This document shows, in pieces, positions 7,543 through 9,399 of a DNA stretch of 9,399 nucleotides. The notes under the pieces were generated by a model. That model made no database searches, was not told the origin of the DNA, and was given only the letters and a program-made list of their open reading frames with translations. The stretch spans positions 1-9,399 of the forward strand of contig CAMBQS010000110.1 in assembly GCA_945870015.1 (NCBI GenBank), given 5' to 3'. The stretch comes from Desulfocicer vacuolatum DSM 3385. GTDB lineage: Bacteria; Desulfobacterota; Desulfobacteria; Desulfobacterales; SURF-7. The first letter of the stretch is position 1. Every line of letters begins with the position of its first letter. A program made the translations under genes and the position numbers.

Positions 7543-8760
7543 TCAAAGTGACAGCAAAAAATCCTCCAGTCGGATGTGGTCAATGCCGAGATAGGATCTG
7601 CCGGTGATTTCATCCATGGAGACCACCTTTTTGGGATAGTTGTCCGGGATAGCGAGCAAATTGCCGAATTCCCGGTCTCTGACCTTGTCATCAGAGATCA
7701 TGTAGGCTGCCTGGATGTAGAGACGCTCCCCTGCTTTTTCACAGACAAAATCCACTTCCTGTTTGGCAATTTGACCGACAGTCACTTCATAACCTGCAGA
7801 CTTCAGGTGCATGAACACTATATTTTCCAGAATTTTATTGATGTCCGTCAGTCGGAATCCAACCAGCGCATGCCGGATGCCTAAATCTTCGAAATAGTAT
7901 TTCTCTCCGATCTCGAAAATTTTTTTTCCGACAATATCAGTGCGTCTGACCGGAAGAACCAGCATGGCATTGGAGAGGTAGGACAGATAGTCGATCACCA
8001 GGTTGTGGGAAACATTTATCTTCTGGGATTTCAGGTACTCGCTGATCTTTCGGGCAGTGACCATGTTACCCACATTATCCGCCAGAAAACGTGTCAGCCG
8101 CTGCAAAAAGGATACATTGCGGATGTCGTAACGTGCAACAATATCCTTGAGCAGGATCGCATCAATGATGTTTTTCAGATAATCAAAAATGATGGTGTCC
8201 TCCAGTGGGAGATGCCGTAAATAGGGAAGCCCGCCAAATTTCATATAGCTCTGCAGGCTCTCCCGGCCTCTTTCCAAACTGTGAAACCTTAAAAATTCTC
8301 CATAGGTCAGGCCATACACCTTAATTTCTACATACCGCCCGGATAGATAGGTCGCTAACTCTCCGGAAAGCAGTTTTGCATTGCTGCCCGTTCCGTAAAT
8401 ATCCACATTGCCCTGGGCCTGGAGACTCCTCAAGGCAATCTCGAATCCATCAATATCCTGAAGCTCATCAATGAACAAATACAGGCGTTGCTCCGGTTGA
8501 TGATGGGCGGCGACATATTCCAGCAGGTCGTCGGCCAGTCTCAGGGCCGCAAATTCATGGAGTTCCTTGTTGATATAGATCTGCTGCCCGTCCGGATCGA
8601 TAGCCGAAATCCGGTCCATCAACTGAAACAACATATAGCTTTTGCCGACCCGCCGCTGACCGACAAAAATTTTAATGATATCTTTTTGTACATACGGCAT
8701 GACGCGATCAAGATAGAGTGGCCGTTCAATGTAATCCGGAATTTTCATTTTGCACGTCAT
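7543..8760 (-). CDS. AAA family ATPase (AAA_14 / DUF4143 type)
   Basis: The product is a 405-residue ATP-binding protein of the common AAA_14-DUF4143 architecture. The N-terminal P-loop is GQRRVGKS (34-41), Walker B is LYLFIDE (D98, E99), a sensor-like YGTGSNAKLLSGE lies at 122-134, and LSGRYVEI carries a likely arginine finger (R142). A middle helical/winged-helix-like part (about 215-270, MVTARKISEYLKSQ) follows. The C-terminal DUF4143 region has E312, EVDFV (D337) and YIQ (348-350), resembling a PD-(D/E)XK nuclease fold in which the usual lysine is replaced. Cellular role is poorly known; members are scattered, often horizontally transferred and sometimes near defence genes. The length is normal and the frame intact. 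ATG 8760 and ATG 8748 (residue 5) are both possible starts, and neither has a Shine-Dalgarno site. It converges on the TOTE gene. A 13-bp inverted repeat lies directly upstream. Confidence 0.9.
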   Translation of the reverse strand: MTCKMKIPDYIERPLYLDRVMPYVQKDIIKIFVGQRRVGKSYMLFQLMDRISAIDPDGQQIYINKELHEFAALRLADDLLEYVAAHHQPEQRLYLFIDELQDIDGFEIALRSLQAQGNVDIYGTGSNAKLLSGELATYLSGRYVEIKVYGLTYGEFLRFHSLERGRESLQSYMKFGGLPYLRHLPLEDTIIFDYLKNIIDAILLKDIVARYDIRNVSFLQRLTRFLADNVGNMVTARKISEYLKSQKINVSHNLVIDYLSYLSNAMLVLPVRRTDIVGKKIFEIGEKYYFEDLGIRHALVGFRLTDINKILENIVFMHLKSAGYEVTVGQIAKQEVDFVCEKAGERLYIQAAYMISDDKVRDREFGNLLAIPDNYPKKVVSMDEITGRSYLGIDHIRLEDFLLSL

Positions 8761-8768
8761 TTTTGGAA

Positions 8769-8816
8769 TTTATAATCAATAATACTGATTTATATACCAT
8801 ATGTATTGATTATAAA
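8769..8816 (-). promoter_or_regulatory. 13-bp perfect inverted repeat, putative operator of the ATPase gene
   Basis: TTTATAATCAATA (8769-8781) is repeated exactly in inverted orientation as TATTGATTATAAA (8804-8816), with 22 bases between. The right arm contains the presumed -10 box of the leftward promoter. The left arm sits 9-21 bases before the ATPase ATG. Two half-sites about three helical turns apart suggest binding by a dimer or looping protein. Because the ATPase has a winged-helix-like segment, autoregulation is a possible but untested reading. Confidence 0.65.
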
Positions 8817-8837
8817 CAACACAAAATATCAATTGAA
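8809..8837 (-). promoter_or_regulatory. Candidate leftward promoter of the ATPase gene
   Basis: On the - strand, a perfect TATAAT (8814 to 8809) is preceded, after 17 bases, by TTCAAT (8837 to 8832), a weak -35 box. Transcription would start near 8802 and leave a leader of about 40 bases before the ATG at 8760. The -10 lies within the right arm of the inverted repeat, so a protein bound there would block RNA polymerase. Confidence 0.45.
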
Positions 8838-8944
8838 TTCTGACTGCCTGTTTACATATTTCATTGAATCATATGGTTGCTGCTTTGTGATCCGTAGGAA
8901 ATTTTACATTCCATAAGTTTGATTTTTACGTGATGGATACAAAA

Positions 8945-8983
8945 AAAACAAGCACTTGGAAAGAATTTCCATGTGCTTGTTTT
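8945..8983 (-). terminator. Strong bidirectional hairpin terminator
   Basis: Arms AAAACAAGCAC (8945-8955) and GTGCTTGTTTT (8973-8983) pair perfectly. After one T-T mismatch (8956/8972), TGGAAA (8957-8962) pairs with TTTCCA (8966-8971) around a GAA loop. Reading leftward, the stem ends in eight Ts (complement of A8 at 8941-8948); reading rightward it ends in TTTTGTTTT. It therefore fits an intrinsic terminator in both directions. Its natural client is the symporter gene ending at 9069, and it would shield the ATPase promoter from read-through. Confidence 0.85.
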
Positions 8984-9068
8984 GTTTTACGCTTACAAAG
9001 GAATTATGACGTTTTATTTTTTGTTCCCGCTTTTCGCCATGCCTTGTATGGATTATGATTATAGACTT

Positions 9069-9398
9069 TTACTCCGCTGCCACCGGCAAAGGAACGCTGC
9101 TATTTTGAAGCGATTGTGAAGCCGGTAACCGGCGTGACCATATGTAGGCCATGGTCAGTCCTGTCATGTACATCCAGAGGCTGAAAACAGCCGACGGCAG
9201 AGCGACTTCCGGCATTTGTGAGAAAAAAGTCACGGCAATGGTCATACCAAGGGTTGTGTTCTGAATTGCCATTTCGATTGCGATGGTCCGTGACTGTATT
9301 TCCGGGATACGCAGGGCTTTTGGGATGAAATATCCGAGAACTAATGCCAGAATATTGTGAAGTATGACAGCCGCTCCAACAAGGATCAGGGTAGTCCA
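9069..9398 (-). CDS. Bile acid:sodium symporter (BASS) family protein, C-terminal part
   Basis: The frame is open to the right edge, so only the last 109 residues are visible and the start lies outside. Three hydrophobic helices can be seen: WTTLILVGAAVILHNILALV, TIAIEMAIQNTTLGMTIAV and VALPSAVFSLWMYMTGLTMA. They match the last helices of BASS transporters. In the middle one, the Glu (9273-9275) and the Gln four residues on (9261-9263) fit Glu260 and Gln264 of the bacterial ASBT homologue, which bind sodium. The likely role is sodium-coupled uptake of an organic anion at the inner membrane; the substrate cannot be told. The short polar tail (SRRLPASQSLQ...) ends at TAA 9071-9069. A strong terminator lies 86 bases downstream. 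A shorter internal Met at 9272 is not the start, since family sequence continues upstream of it. Confidence 0.85.
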   Translation of the reverse strand, partial: WTTLILVGAAVILHNILALVLGYFIPKALRIPEIQSRTIAIEMAIQNTTLGMTIAVTFFSQMPEVALPSAVFSLWMYMTGLTMAYIWSRRLPASQSLQNSSVPLPVAAE

Positions 9399-9399
9399 C

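Larger units (their letters stand above)
8761..9068. other. AT-rich intergenic spacer between ATPase and symporter genes
   Basis: This spacer of 308 bases has no convincing gene. It holds the ATPase operator and promoter (8769-8837), an unassigned AT-rich stretch (8838-8940) in which I see nothing definite, the hairpin terminator (8945-8983), and a short 3' tail of the symporter gene (8990-9068). The layout separates the transcription of two genes that both read leftward. Confidence 0.6.

Noticed and set aside
9006..9119. 37-codon + strand ORF (MTFYFLFPLF...) with AAAGGA before its ATG
   Set aside because: It overlaps the 3' end of the symporter gene on the other strand and has no recognisable family. 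The ribosome-binding-like match is probably chance.
1..9399. CRISPR array, tRNA, rRNA or insertion-sequence ends
   Set aside because: I saw no regularly spaced direct repeats, no tRNA cloverleaf, no rRNA sequence, and no transposase with terminal repeats.

Overview
The window looks like chromosomal DNA of a Gram-negative bacterium. It carries a tripartite-type RND exporter with an outer-membrane factor, and GC content is moderate. The mix of genes and the codon style would fit a deltaproteobacterium (Desulfobacterota), but this is an impression; no rRNA or phylogenetic marker is present. The window has four protein-coding genes and two non-coding stretches of about 300-460 bases. Both outer genes run off the edges.

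Left part (2-4078, + strand): a 5'-truncated reading frame encodes most of an RND-type inner-membrane efflux pump. It continues without a stop into a complete TolC-like outer-membrane factor. The join holds a basic stretch, one hydrophobic helix and a signal-peptidase-like site. The product could therefore be cut into two mature proteins, or the fusion could come from loss of a base between two formerly adjacent genes. The periplasmic adaptor is not visible and would be expected upstream.

Middle part (4079-7503, + strand): an unusual leader comes before a large three-module protein. The leader has a perfect 12-bp inverted repeat, an abutting second palindrome, six copies of TTTCGG/CCGAAA, and a possible frameshifted N-terminal extension at a T6 tract. 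The protein joins an archaeo-eukaryotic-primase-like domain, an SF2 DECH-box helicase and a C-terminal phospholipase-D-like nuclease. This is the core architecture of the TOTE class of predicted conflict (defence) systems, and it is the most likely 'biological system' in the window.

Right part (- strand): an AAA ATPase of the AAA_14/DUF4143 type (7543-8760) converges on the TOTE gene with only 39 bases between them. A perfect 13-bp inverted repeat covers its putative -10 box and the region just before its start codon. An AT-rich spacer with a strong bidirectional hairpin terminator (8945-8983) separates it from the 3' end of a bile acid:sodium symporter family gene (9069-9398), which also reads leftward and is cut by the window edge.

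The exporter and the symporter look like housekeeping flanks. The TOTE gene and the ATPase, each with its own elaborate control region, form the accessory-looking core.
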